A stretch of DNA of 64,000 nucleotides from Zanthoxylum bungeanum (lineage: Eukaryota > Streptophyta > Magnoliopsida > Sapindales > Rutaceae). A model generated the notes under the pieces. The model saw only the letters and a list, made by a program, of their open reading frames with translations, searched no databases and had not been told where the DNA came from. A program made the translations under genes and the position numbers. Positions 1 through 11,590 of the stretch are shown one piece after another. Positions within the stretch are counted from its first letter, which is position 1; each line of letters opens with the position of its first letter. The DNA lies in assembly GCA_019454045.1 (NCBI GenBank), contig SKCR01006514.1, positions 62,001 to 126,000 on the forward strand, read 5' to 3'.

Positions 1-2704
1 TACAAAGGATTCAAGGAGACATTTGTGGACCAATTCATCCACAAAGTGGACCTTTCCGTTACTTTATGGTTTTGATTGATGCATCTGCACGATGGTCACA
101 TGTTTTTTTGTTATCCACACGTAACATTGCATTTTCCAAGCTACTTGCCATGATGATTAAATTAAAGGCACAATTCCCAGATTGTCCAATCCAAACCATA
201 CGATTAGATAATGCTGGTGAATTTACATCCAAGACATTGATGACTATTGTACATCAGTTGGAATCGATGTTGAACATCCAGTTCCACATGTACATACACA
301 AAATGGATTGGCAGAATCATTGATCAAACGAATTCAGGAGAAAAGAAAAGGCCTCCAGAAGCAAGGCATGAACTTTCTTGGAAAGTTCCTACCATGTCTC
401 ACTTGGATCCTCGCACCAGCCAATGTGAAAATGAAGTGCAAAGGATAATCCATTTGCAACAATTGCAAATCAATTACCAGATGCATTTACAGATGCTGTA
501 AAAGTAACCAAGTCTCATATACCAGCTGCTAATACACCAGCTCGGGTGGTTATTCCTATTGAACAATCTAGTGTAAATGCAGCTAATGAATCATCTATTA
601 CACGTCAGAAACGTGGTAGACCAATTGGTTCTAAAGATACTATTCCCCGGAAGAGGAAAATGAGAGATTTAGATTCTGTTGAAAATAATGCTCGAGCAAT
701 GACTATACCCACATCTTCTCAATCACCAGTTCCAGAAGAACTGATAGTCCCTGAAGAGATATCAACCCCTGAAGAGGCTCAAAATTCCAAAAATGAGGAA
801 AAATCTACAAATTATACTTATACAAAGAACTGTGGGATCGAAATGAAATAACCATAGACAATGTGTTTTCATATACAGTAGCTGCTGAAATTGCAAATGA
901 TTTTGAACCTCAAAATATCAATGAATGTAGACAAAGACACGATTGGCCTAAATGGAAAAAAGCAATTCAAGCAGAATTGACTTCTTTAGCCAAACGTGAA
1001 GTATTTGGACCTGTAGTCCAGACACCTGAAGATGTCAAACCCGTTGGTTACAAATGGGTGTTTGTACGAAAACGTAATGAACATAATGAAATCATTAGAT
1101 ATAAAGCGCGACTAGTTGCACAAGGTTTCTCGCAGAGACCATGTATTGATTATGAGGATACATATTCTCCAGTGATGGATACCATTACATTTCGATTTTT
1201 AATCAGTTTGGCAGTCTCTGAAAGATTGGACATGCGTCTTATGGACGTAGTGACAGCATATTTGTATGGGTCACTTGACACTGATATTTACATGAAAGTC
1301 CCTGAAGGATTGAAAATGCCTGAAGCATATAAATCAATTGATCGTAAACTATGTTCAATCAAGTTACAACGATCTTTATACGGATTGAAACAATCTGGAC
1401 GCATGTGGTATAATCGTTTGAGTGAATATTTGATGAAAGAAGGATATATAAATGATCCTATCTGCCCATGCGTATTTATTAGAAAGTCCTGAAATTGGAT
1501 TTGCCATTATAGCAGTATATGTCGATGATATGAACTTAATTGGAACTCCTGAAGAGCTTCTAAAAACTGCTGAATACTTGAAAAGAGAATTTGAGATGAA
1601 AGACTTGGGAAAAACAAAATATTGTCTCGGCTTGCAGATCGAGCATAAAACTAACGGAGTATTTATCCATCAGTCTGCATATATTGAAAAAATTCTCAAA
1701 CGTTTCAACATGGATAATGCTCATTCATTAAGTACTCCTATGATAGTCCGATCTCTCGATCCTAAAAAGGACCAATTTCGTCCTAAAGAAGATAATGAAG
1801 AGATACTTGGTCCAGAAGTACCATATCTTAGTGCAATTGGTGCCTTGCTGTATTTAGCTCAATGCACCAGAAGATATTGCATTTTCTGTTAATTTATTGG
1901 CAAGATTTAGTTCTGCGCCAACTCGAAGACATTGGAATGGTGTCAAACATATCTTTCGTTATCTTCACGGCACTAAAGACTTGGGATTGTTTTATTCAAA
2001 TGAGCAAACACAAAATCCAGGCATTGTTGGTTACGCTGATGCAGGATATCTCTCTGACCCTCATAAGGCACGTTCACAAACGGGGTATGTTTTTACCTAT
2101 AATAATACAGCAATTTCATGGCGATCTACAAAACAATCTTTTGTTGCTACCTCATCCAATCACTCAGAGATACTTGCATTACATGAAGCAAGCAGGGAGT
2201 GTATATGGTTAAGGTCACTTATACATCACATTCAGAGCACATGCAACTTAAATTCTGCCACAGATATTCCAACAGTTATATATGAAGATAATGCTGCATG
2301 TATTGCCCAAATCAGAGGAGGGTACATCAAGGGAGACAGAACCAAGCACATCTCACCTAAATTCTTTTATACTCATGAGCTCCAGCAGAGCAAGCAAATT
2401 GATGTCAAGCAAATAAGGTCAACCGATAATATTGCAGACTTATTTACTAAAGCTTTATCGACGTCAACATTTGAGAAGCTTATATATAGCACTGGCATGC
2501 GCCGACTGAGCAAATTATCTTGATGATATCTCTCATCAGGGGGAGCATATTCATTGACATGACATAAGTACATTGTACTCTTTTTCCTTCGACCAGGTTT
2601 TGTCCCACTGGGTTTTTACTGGCAAGGTTTTAATGAGGCAATGTTATTCCGCTCAGAAGTCAAACAAATTATTTATGACTAAAGTAGTCGGGCTCAAGGG
2701 GGAG
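1..2704 (+). mobile_element. Ty1/copia retrotransposon, 3' part of internal region, decayed
   Basis: The window opens inside a copia polyprotein. In order: end of the integrase core (about 60-320, with a DNAGEF-like D-E segment), an integrase C-terminal/linker stretch (546-851), reverse transcriptase (863-1890) with KWVFVRKRN, KARLVAQGFSQ and the catalytic YVDD near 1516, and copia RNase H (1897-2523) with YADAGY and STKQ motifs. The reading frame moves at least four times (near 300, 850, 1490 and 1890) and stops interrupt it, so no functional polyprotein is encoded. A polypurine tract AAGGGGGAG lies at 2696-2704, directly before the 3' LTR. The 5' LTR, primer binding site and gag lie outside the window or are lost. 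Family level (copia) is certain; the lineage was not resolved. Confidence 0.93.
863..2523 (+). pseudogene. copia reverse transcriptase-RNase H, frameshifted
   Basis: Pieces in three frames (863-1492, 1452-1892, 1897-2523) together cover the copia RT and RNase H domains. The breaks near 1490 and 1890 each shift the frame by a base or two inside conserved sequence, so this is a dead copy. The RT palm motif YVDD and the RNase H motif YADAGYLSD are both intact locally. It would have copied element RNA into cDNA in cytoplasmic particles. Confidence 0.9.
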
Positions 2705-2938
2705 TGTTGTAAATTGTGGTGATCCCAACTACTTAATCTTTATCTTGTAATTTATTATTATATTTATTGTTTTGTAACTTATCTCTACCATAACACCTCT
2801 CTATAAATATAGAGGAATCCCCTTTGTATTTTGGTATCAAAAACCATTCATTCTAAAATCAATAAGAAAAGCTTGCAGCTTTCAAGGTACTCTCTTCTTC
2901 TATTTTTCTTTACTTTTATAATATGTATAAGTTAAACA
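2705..2938 (+). repeat. 3' LTR of the copia element
   Basis: The LTR starts TGTTGTAAATTG immediately after the polypurine tract. I place its end at ...GTTAAACA (2938), which gives TGTT/AACA terminal inverted repeats and a length of 234 bp, normal for copia. An internal TATA-like CTATAAATATAG sits at 2801-2812, suitable for the LTR promoter. The right end is inferred, because the 5' LTR is not in the window for comparison. Confidence 0.7.
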
Positions 2939-4139
2939 TTTAAATTTTTTTTATTGCGCCACGTGTCAGCTCACTATTCAATTCTAATAAATAAGAAACT
3001 TATTACAATAAGAATACATTAAATTTAAATTTTTAAATATCTCTAAAATTAATTTTATTGTTATAAATTAAAATTAGAAACCTATAATAAAATATATAAA
3101 CATATATATAGTTAAATATTTTTAATCCTCATTATCGCACCGTGTGGTGGCTTACTATTAAATTCTATTAAATAAGGAACTTATTTAATAAAAATACATT
3201 AAATTATAAAATTAAAATATCTATAAAATTAGTTTTAATATTGAAAATTATAATTATAAACCTATAATAAAATAAAAAATATTATATTATATTAAAATAA
3301 GAAACCTATTAATTTAATATGTGTCACCTAATCTCTACAATCATTTTTATTATTAAATTAAAATATCTCTAAAATTAATTTTTATTTTAAAATTATAAAA
3401 TTAAAATAATAAATTATTAAATAAGAAACTTATTGCGATATAAACATATAATATCATATTTATTATTAAATAATAATAATAAATATCTTTATAATTTTTT
3501 ATTATTAAATTATATAATTAAAATAAGAAATATATTACAATATAAAAATATAATATATGGTTAAAATAAGAAACATATTGATTTAATCTAATTAATTAAT
3601 AATAAATAAGAAACATATTATAAAGTCAAAACATAATCTCTATTGAAATAAGAAACTATTTAATTTAATACGTGACGCATAATCTCTACATTTAATTTGT
3701 TATTATTAAATTATAAAATTAAAATATCTCTAAATTGATTTTTTTTTAAATTATAAAATTAAAATGATAATAATTAAAATAAGAAACTTATTACTATATA
3801 AAAATATAATATAATATTTATTATAGAATTATAAAATTGAATATCTCTATGATTATTTTTTTATTAAATTATATAATTAAAATAAGGAACCTATTACAAT
3901 ATAAAAACATAGTCTCATATTAAAATAATAAACATATTAATTTAATTAATTAATAATGTAATTTCTTATTATTAAATTTAAAAAAAATTAAAAATATATA
4001 TGTGGTACCTAATCTCTATAATTAATTTTTTTTATTACCTGTTATAATAACAATATATATTATAATCTCCTATTAAAATAACTAAATATACGTGACACAT
4101 AATCTCCACAATTAATTTTTATTATTAACTTATAAAATC
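2939..4139. repeat. AT-rich degenerate direct repeats
   Basis: A very AT-rich block in which the phrase AATAAGAAACYTATTACAATA, often followed by AAAACATAATCTC and ATTAATTTTTATTATTAA, recurs more than ten times in diverged form with irregular spacing. CACGTGTCA/CACCGTGTGG segments recur near 2960 and 3140. No coding potential. It runs directly into the Helitron-like 3' end at 4602 and may be the internal minisatellite of that element. Confidence 0.6.
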
Positions 4140-4602
4140 AATATAAAAAATCTATTACAACATTAAAACATAATCTCATACTAAAATAAAAGACATAAAT
4201 AGCAGTCGTCCACAAAAACTAACCAAATTTTTAATTTTTGAGTCTATTATTGTTTGTTATTTTATTATGAATTATTTTTATAAGTATTTTCATGATTTTT
4301 ATTATTATTTGTTATGTTTCGTGATGTATACTATGATTATTAGCTATTGCACAGTGGAGTTCGAGATTTCAAGTTTGAAACTATAATGTGAATTATGAAC
4401 ACTATTTGAGAATTGATAGACAAACAAACGAAACATGAATATTAAGTGTATGTAAACAATTTGTCTCATTTAAATTATAAAACTAACTATATATTGATCA
4501 TTTATAAAATTAATACCTAAAATCTTATTATGATTTTTGTTATGATATGAAATTATAGTCAAATATGTGCTCAACCCGCACAAAGTGCGTGCCCTATACT
4601 AG
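4140..4602 (+). mobile_element. Helitron-like 3' end (copy 1)
   Basis: The 3' terminus is CTAG at 4599-4602 followed by T. It is preceded, ten bases upstream, by a perfect hairpin CGCAC-AAA-GTGCG (4577-4589). A short hairpin before a CTRR end is the Helitron signature. About 450 bp upstream of the end is clearly similar to 48160-48639, including the TATTAGCTATTGCACAGTG-like segment, so this is a dispersed family. The 5' TC end was not located and no Rep/helicase is encoded, so it is a non-autonomous copy. Confidence 0.65.
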
Positions 4603-5100
4603 TAATTATATAAAATCTATTAATAATATACCAAAAAGCGCTACTATTAAATTAATCTTAAGTTCTAAATTCTAACATACATTATATAACGATAATATTT
4701 ACATATTAAAATAATGAACGATATTGTGATATTATTGGTATGGTTTAGTTAAAACATATTGTATTCCCTCAATAATCATGATATTTAAAAGTATTTTTCT
4801 CTCTCTTAACCAAATTTTCCCAACAGAAAACTTTACCGACCACGTCAGTATTGTGGCTAACGGCAAACTAACTCACTCCCTCATCTTTCCTCATATTTCC
4901 CTTTCCATATTTACTTTTTCCCATTTTCTTCTTTTATTTCCTCCTCTTACATTTATTAATATTCTAAATCCTAAACCATTTGGTTCGAGATTTTGGATGA
5001 TTTTTGTTTAAATCTATAATCGAGATAGGATCATAATTGAAATTTCATAATCCAATCCCAAACCGTACTAATCGATTAGTTATAAATTTTAAAACAAACT
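4603..5100. other. intergenic, nothing recognised
   Basis: AT-rich DNA with a short pyrimidine-rich stretch near 4790-4980. The small open frames here are low-complexity chance ORFs. No gene, RNA or repeat end was recognised. Confidence 0.5.
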
Positions 5101-6079
5101 TTATATTATTGCTATTGTCATTATAATATAAAAGCTTAAATATTTATCCTCATAAATAGTTGTGAACTTGTAAACATGACTGATAATTGTAATATGAATT
5201 GAAAACTAAGTCATGAACTAAAAACGTAAACATGATATGGAGTTATAATCATGAACCAACAACATATATCTGAAGTAATATGTTAACATGAATTAAAACT
5301 GTAAACATGGTAACATGACTACAAACTGTACACTCGACTTAAAAACTATAACATGGGCTGAAAATCGTAACATGAAATGAAAATGTAGACATGACTATAA
5401 TTTATAAAACATAAACTATGAACATGTATATGAATGTAAAACGTGAATGCGAGCATGACTGTAATATGAAAACGTAAGCTGTAATCATGAACTACAACAG
5501 TAAAGTGTAAACATTAACAAAAAACTACATATATAAATTGTAAACTGAAAACACGACTTATCAACTATAGACATGAAATGTAGCTGATAAACTTGAACTT
5601 AAACTGTAATTTTTAAACATGGAAAATAATTGAACTCTGAAAGATACATATACAACGATCATGATTGAGACGTCTCCCCCATGCATCTTCATATATGTCG
5701 GGATTCGACTGTCGCCCTCGTGCACGCCTTCATATGCGAAAGTCATGTAAAACATTACCAATATCATAACTTGTGGGCATGAAACCTATTTAGCAGGACC
5801 TATCATCGCGTAAGTAAGAGGTATGTGAACGTGAACATGAACATGAACATGGACGTGAGCATACTCGAGTAGTTATACATAAGGGGACGACACTCTAGCA
5901 GTATTTTGAAATCAATTAAATGTATATACTTGTAAACAAGTAACTCATATAGTGTGTAATATAAAACTTAAACGGTAAACCTTTAAAACCATGAACTATA
6001 AATCATATGACATGAGCTGTGAGCAAGAAATATAAACTATAAGCATGTAGATATGACACGTGGAAAATATAAACCGCGA
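5101..6079. repeat. CATGA/GTAAAC-rich degenerate repeat field
   Basis: Short words such as AACATGA, TGTAAAC and TGAACTA recur every 10-25 bases through about 1 kb, including a compact GTGAACATGAACATGAAC run near 5830. It looks like an old, scrambled tandem array flanking the ordered minisatellite that begins at 6080. No gene was seen. Confidence 0.6.
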
Positions 6080-6890
6080 ACATGTAAACATGACATGTAA
6101 ATCGTGCAGCGTAAATTGTAAATCATGAATTGTAATGGTAGAACGTGACTTATAACTGTAAAACATGACATGTAAATCGTGCAGCGTAAATTGTAAATCA
6201 TGAATTGTAATGGTAGAACGTGACTTATAACTGTAAAACATGACATGTAAATCGTGCAGCGTAAATTGTAAATCATGAATTGTAATGTAGAACGTGACTT
6301 ATAACTGAAAAACATGACATGTAAATCGTGAAGCGTAAATTGTAAATCATGAATTGTAATGTAGAACGTGACTTATAACTGAAAAACATGACATGTAAAT
6401 CGTGCAGCGTAAATTGTAAATCATGAATTGTAATGGTAGAACGTGACTTATAACTGAAAAACATGACATGTAAATCGTGAAGCGTAAATTGTAAATCATG
6501 AATTGTATATCGTTACATGTAAATCGTGAAGCGTAAATTGTAAATCATGAATTGTAATGTAGAACGTGACTTATAACTGAAAAACATGACATGTAAATCG
6601 TGCAGCGTAAATTGTAAATCATGAATTGTATATCGTTACATGTAAATCGTGAAGCGTAAATTGTAAATCATGAATTGTAATGTAGAACGTGACTTATAAC
6701 TGTAAAACATGACATGTAAATCGTGAAGCGTAAATTGTAAATCATGACTTGTATATCGTTACATGTAAATCGTGAAGCGTAAATTGTAAATCATGAATTG
6801 TATATCGTTACATGTAAATCGTGAAGCGTAAATTGTAAATCATGAATTGTAATGTAGAACGTGACTTATAACTGTAAAACATGACATGTG
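6080..6890. repeat. minisatellite, 74/75-bp and 49-bp units
   Basis: The phrase ACATGTAAATCGTG recurs at 6093, 6168, 6243, 6317, 6391, 6466 and 6515, giving spacings of 75, 75, 74, 74, 75 and then 49. After that, long and short units alternate to about 6890. The long unit carries an extra segment with AGAACGTGACTTATAAC; the short unit instead has TATATCGTT. Variants GCAGC/GAAGC and TAATGT/TAATGGT mark individual units. A 75-bp unit keeps frame, so the minus strand shows long repetitive open frames that are not genes. Confidence 0.95.
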
Positions 6891-7044
6891 TAAACATAAT
6901 CTTCAAACATGACGCATGAAAACGTAAACAAAAAACCATAATCATGGACTACGGACTGAAAACATAAACTGTAATCATGAAACATGACTTACAAATCATG
7001 AAACATTTACTGTAAACCATGACATGTAACTGTAAAATCATGAT

Positions 7045-7170
7045 TTGAAATATGTAAATCATGAATTGTAATGTAGAACGTGACTTATAACTGAAAAACA
7101 TGACATGTAAATCGTGCAGCGTAAATTGTAAATCATGACTTGTATATCGTTACATGTAAATCGTGAATCA
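7045..7170. repeat. detached copy of the minisatellite units
   Basis: One long and one short unit of the 6.1-6.9 kb minisatellite reappear here after about 150 bp of scrambled CATGA-rich sequence, with the GCAGC variant. This suggests a local duplication or interruption of the original array. Confidence 0.85.
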
Positions 7171-8640
7171 TGAAACATAGTTCTTAAATCATGAAAATCT
7201 AATGAACATTGCAAACATATATATACACACATACATATACACATATCAGTAGCATGTGATAGACATTATAATACATGCTTAAACAAATCTTATACATAGA
7301 TATATATTATTTTATGCATACACCGCTCGTACGTGACTCATTACCTATTTTAAAATATGTATAAGATGAATGTCGTCCAATCAGATACCCTAACCAGCAT
7401 TGTCAACCAAACTTTTCACACTTACTGCAACCATAAATTGTGAACAAAAAAATATGAATCATGAACTGAAACCATGCAAATCGTGAGTTGAAAATCGTAA
7501 CTATTGAATGAAAATGAAATCATTATTTGTAAGACTTGAAAAATTAGCTATATTTTGGAAACATAAATTGAAAAAATTAAACTGTAAACTTGAATTGAAA
7601 ATGTAAACTGGAATCATGGTACATGATTTGTAAATCACGAAACATGGAACGTAAAACGTAACGACTTAGATACATACATATTTCGTTATGACTTTTGAAA
7701 TGCAACGTGTATTAAGATTATATAACATGCAAACATAATATATAAAAAAACATACTTGTGTAAGTTGTAAATATAACATTAAAGTATATTTAAACGTAAT
7801 TCATAAAATACTTAAAGTTCAAAACATTAAATTAGTAACACCTATTCACATAAATTATGCAATTCTGATTGCTTATGCTGACACGTGAAATTGATTAAGG
7901 CTCCATACATATAATCTATAAACATGTGAGGGGAATACCGTTAATACACTTGGGTATTTACGATTCTACATGTATGCGGTGTCCCCTCGATCTATATGTG
8001 AGGGGAATATAGTTAATACACGAATTGCATCGCGACGCGCTTCACCCTGCATCGCGATGCCCTCTCGATCCCATCATTCTGACTCAATTTTCCATTGGGA
8101 TGTGTCACGACGCACGCCCCTACAATATGGGTTTAACCACACCCCCCCAAATAACTTGCTCAACACATTTATATAATTCTTGTCATACTAACACCCACCA
8201 CGCCATTCTTCAAAATTAATATGACTAACATGTTAAATCCTCTCAACTCTAACTTACCCATGCACAAATCATGACAAACATCAATGACTAAGCATGATTG
8301 ACACTAAACCTAACATGCTCAGGTAACTTGAATCATGATTCATGTTTAGGGTTTCCATGGATCATAAACCAGACTCTAATAAACATACTTAGATCATTTA
8401 ATTAACTACTAAAATGGGGTTAATAAGCTTACTTGCTTAGATTGATTCATGGAATGCAAAAAAAAAACACCCAATTATTTTGCTTATTAAAGACATGTCA
8501 TGGAAAGCAAGAAAAATGAAGGAGAGATATATGGTGGCTCATGGGTCGATGAATGAAGGAAAAGTGAAGTCAATGAATTATATCCACATGTTGACTATAT
8601 TTTTGTGTTTAAATATTACTAAGTAATAAGCTCATGTATT
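7171..8640. other. intergenic repeat-derived DNA
   Basis: CATGA/GTAAAC-rich sequence continues to about 7660 and then fades. A short direct repeat TGTGAGGGGAATA...GTTAATACAC occurs at about 7926 and 7998, and CATCGCGA-type words sit at 8027-8056. No complete ORF of known type. Probably remnants of LTR elements. Confidence 0.5.
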
Positions 8641-9480
8641 GAAATTTGGGGATTTTCGACACAACGCAGTGTCTCCAAATTTGACTTAGTTATTGAAGGA
8701 ATTAGAGAAAATGCTTAACATGAAAGTTGTAGCCTTATGTATAAGCTTTCCAAAGACATTGAAAAAGATATAGTAGCTCAATATATCAAAAAATACTAAA
8801 AATTGTTTATAAGTTCTGTTAAATTAAAATGAATGCTGAAACTGAATGAATATTATCCTGAGTTTCCAGAAAGTGTTACGAGGAAGTCGAACCCACCAAT
8901 ACATGATTACATGCATACTGTGGGACACATAAACTGGACGACGCATGCTGTCCCGGGCTCGCGGCCCGGTCGGGAGTACATAGTAGCCACAGGGGACTAA
9001 ACCGGAGAATGATGGACTCGCCACCCGGTGTGAACCGGGAAAATGAGATTTAAGGCCGCACTCACCCCTAGCAAGGGAAGACCTCAAACCGTTGGGTTCA
9101 GAATGGTCCCTTACTTATGTCACTTGTAATGAAAGGATTTGTGTAATAATTTAATCAGGCCTAAGTAACAATTATTTCCAAGAGTACCATGCTTCTAAAT
9201 CCACATGCATGGAATTAATCATCACAACATGCAACATCACATGACAATCTCATGAACATTTCTCAATCATATGATAGGGAAAACTAAGAACAACCTAATC
9301 ATGCTTGAGTACTATCTCATGAACATATTAACCAAATAACATGCTAACAACCTAATAATGCTTGAATATCATCCCAATAACACATAGAACGGATAAATGC
9401 AGAAATATAAATAATATGATTGGCTACATAATACAAGAAAGATCAACCAATAGGCAATTATGCATGAATATGATGAGACA
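8641..9480. other. probable degraded retrotransposon, non-coding
   Basis: It holds a GC-richer block (8870-9110) with CCCGGGCTCGCGGCCCGG and a conserved-looking ATGAAAGTTGTAGCCTTATG phrase at 8720, of a type I associate with non-coding parts of plant LTR elements. The word AGTGTCTCCAAAT at 8669 recurs at 11651, which may mark related ends of one large element spanning 8.6-11.7 kb. This is inference; no protein domain was found. Confidence 0.4.
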
Positions 9481-9489
9481 GACTCAGTT

Positions 9490-9840
9490 CAGTGTGTGTG
9501 CGTTCGTGTAGCGTTCGTAAACGCGTTCGAACGGTAAACAGAAGGTTCGCGTTCGTGTATCGTTTGATAACGCGCTCGAACGGTACCAGACCTGATGATA
9601 CAAAATGCATGCGCGTTCGAGTAGCGTTCGTAAAACGCGTTCGAACGATAAACAGAAGGTTCGCGTTCGTATAACGTTCGAGAACACGTTCGAACGGAAC
9701 CAGACCTGATGCATGATAAGACTAAGAAAGTGCGTGTGCGTTCGCGTAGCGTTCGAGAACGCGTTCGAACAGTAAACAGAAGGTTCGCGTTCGTGTAGCG
9801 TTCGAGAACGCGTTCGAACGGAACCAGACCTGATGCATGC
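9490..9840. repeat. CGTTCG-rich tandem repeat, three units
   Basis: Three units of about 113-124 bp, marked by AAACAGAAGGTTCGCG at 9537, 9650 and 9774. Each unit is itself a dimer of half-units built on GCGTTCGTGTAGCGTTCG...ACGCGTTCGAACG. TTCGAA palindromes are frequent, and the array is much GC-richer than its surroundings. Open frames on both strands come from the repeat periodicity and are not genes. Confidence 0.92.
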
Positions 9841-10376
9841 AACACAAAGAATAAAGACAATAATGTCAAGCTCAGTATGCCCGATTGAACGTATATCGCA
9901 TTCAACCGAACACACATCAACCGGCGCGGCAAAGTATCGTGTAAGGGGCTTTAAACCCCTCCCCATAGGGGATATTTCATTCCACTTACTAAGCCCATGC
10001 GCTCGATTGAATCATGCATACAAAGAATTAGAAGCAATAATATCAAACTTAGTATGCCCGATTGAACGTATCTCGCATTCAACCGAACACACATCAACCG
10101 GGGCGGCAAAGCATCGTGGTAGGGGGCTTTAAACCCCTCCCCATATGGGATCTTTCATTCCACTTGCTAAGCCCATGCGCTCGATTGAATCATGCATACA
10201 AAGAATTAAAAGCAATAATATCAAACTTAGTATGCCCGATTGAACGTATCTCGCATTCAACCGAACACACATCAACCGGCGCGGCAAAGCATCGTAGTAA
10301 AGGGCTTTAAACCCCTCCCCATAGGGGATCTTTCATTCCACTTACTAAGCCCATGCGCTCGATTGAATCATGCATA
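9841..10376. repeat. 178-bp tandem repeat, three units
   Basis: TATGCCCGATTGAACGTAT occurs at 9876, 10053 and 10231 (periods 177 and 178). Each unit holds CCGAACACACATCAACCGG, a GGCTTTAAACCCCTCCCC-like segment and GCCCATGCGCTCGATTGAAT. Units differ by a few substitutions, so the expansion is fairly recent. Function unknown; plant LTR elements often carry such arrays near the 3' end of their internal region. Confidence 0.93.
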
Positions 10377-11470
10377 AATAAGCAACATGCAGAATTCAAG
10401 TGACGAAAAATAAATAAACCAAAGCAACACAAAACAAAAGAGGGTGCCGTTTACTCAAGTGGTACGTGGAGTTGTATCCCAAGTACAGATCATACTACCG
10501 TCCATTCGGAATCAGCTATGAAATTTATGTCCGGGTTTCCATCCTATATACACAAGAGGCTACACATTTTCCATTTCATTCAAGCCACAACATGCATCCA
10601 CAAACAACTCTCATGCGAATGGAATTCAATAAACAATCAAAAAGATGAATATAAACTAATGAGAAAAGTGCCCTCAGGTCTAACCTTTTAAATCACCTCT
10701 CGGATGTACGGTACACGATCGTCGGAAGGGTGGATGCTCCGCAACTCTTCCGGTTCACTGGTTCACTGCTCTCGTTCGTTGTCTTACCGTTTTGAGTCGT
10801 CGTTCCCCGTCTTTTGCTGCTGCTTTTGACTCCGATTCGCTGCCGTTGCTACTGTTTTGCTGCTGTATTTTAGTTACTGTTTTTTTGGATGTTTTGGCTA
10901 CTGTTTGGGTGTGATTTTCGGTGGTGTTATGGTGTGGTCGATGGCTGTTTTATGTGTGTGCTTAGGGCTGCTGTATGCGTGTTTTAGGGCTGCTGTATGG
11001 GCTGCTGTTTTCGGTTGTGGAGTGGGGGAGATGAAAGGGATTATTTGTGTTTTTCTTATTGTTATTGCCGTGAGTGGCTAGGGCTCTTGGTGTGTTGTGA
11101 TTTGTGTGAGTTGTGTGTATCTTATTTGTATGAGCTAGAGGAGTGCATGTCTTGGTTATGGGTTGTTTATATAGAGAATGGCTAGGGCTTCACCTTGTCT
11201 CACAATGAAGGAATTTTGGCATTAAAGAGAGGATTTGATTTGGTGTTGGACAAGGAAAGCAAAGGATTTGATGGAGACAAGATTGGTTTAGATTATGAAG
11301 TCAAAATATTTAATTTGTTATAATTGATTTTAATTAGGCATGACATCCTTTTAATTTGGTATGTGATTTTTAGATTTGTTTTGATTTCACCATGTGTTAA
11401 ATATGTGTTTTAAGTGGTCTTGGGCGTGTGGGCCAAGGCTTGGGCGAATTGGGCTTGATGTGAGGCTAGC
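10377..11470. other. intergenic, probable retroelement remnant
   Basis: Includes a T/G-rich stretch (10800-11080) full of GCTGCTGTTTT-like words. Its open frames read as low-complexity hydrophobic peptides and look like chance. No known domain. Confidence 0.45.
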
Positions 11471-11590
11471 AACAAAACCAGAATTACCGACACCGTTCGA
11501 ACGCTTCCTAGAACGCGGCACGAACGCCCGCAATCTGTTTGGCGTTCGAACGTATCCACGAACGCAGCACGAACGAAAACAATGAACCTT
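11471..11590. repeat. short CGTTCGAACG repeat, related to the 9.5-kb array
   Basis: ACCGTTCGAACGCTTCCTAG, GAACGCGGCACGAACG, GCGTTCGAACGTATCC and GAACGCAGCACGAACG lie in tandem, using the same TTCGAACG core as the 9.49-9.84 kb array but in another context. This supports one element spanning both. Confidence 0.7.

Noticed and set aside
1..2938. An intact, potentially active copia element
   Set aside because: At least four frame changes and stops break the polyprotein, and the 5' half is not in the window.
6080..6890. CRISPR-like array
   Set aside because: The repeats are contiguous plant minisatellite units without unique spacers, and the genome is eukaryotic.
5996..7244. Long minus-strand open frames with 25-residue repeats (MFYSYKSRSTITIHDL type)
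   Set aside because: They arise because the minisatellite unit is 75 bp, a multiple of three. Composition follows the DNA repeat, the frame breaks wherever a 74- or 49-bp unit occurs, and no family resembles it.
9484..10310. Overlapping open frames on both strands in the CGTTCG and 178-bp arrays
   Set aside because: All frames track the tandem units; no start context or domain. GC-rich repeats lack stop codons by chance.
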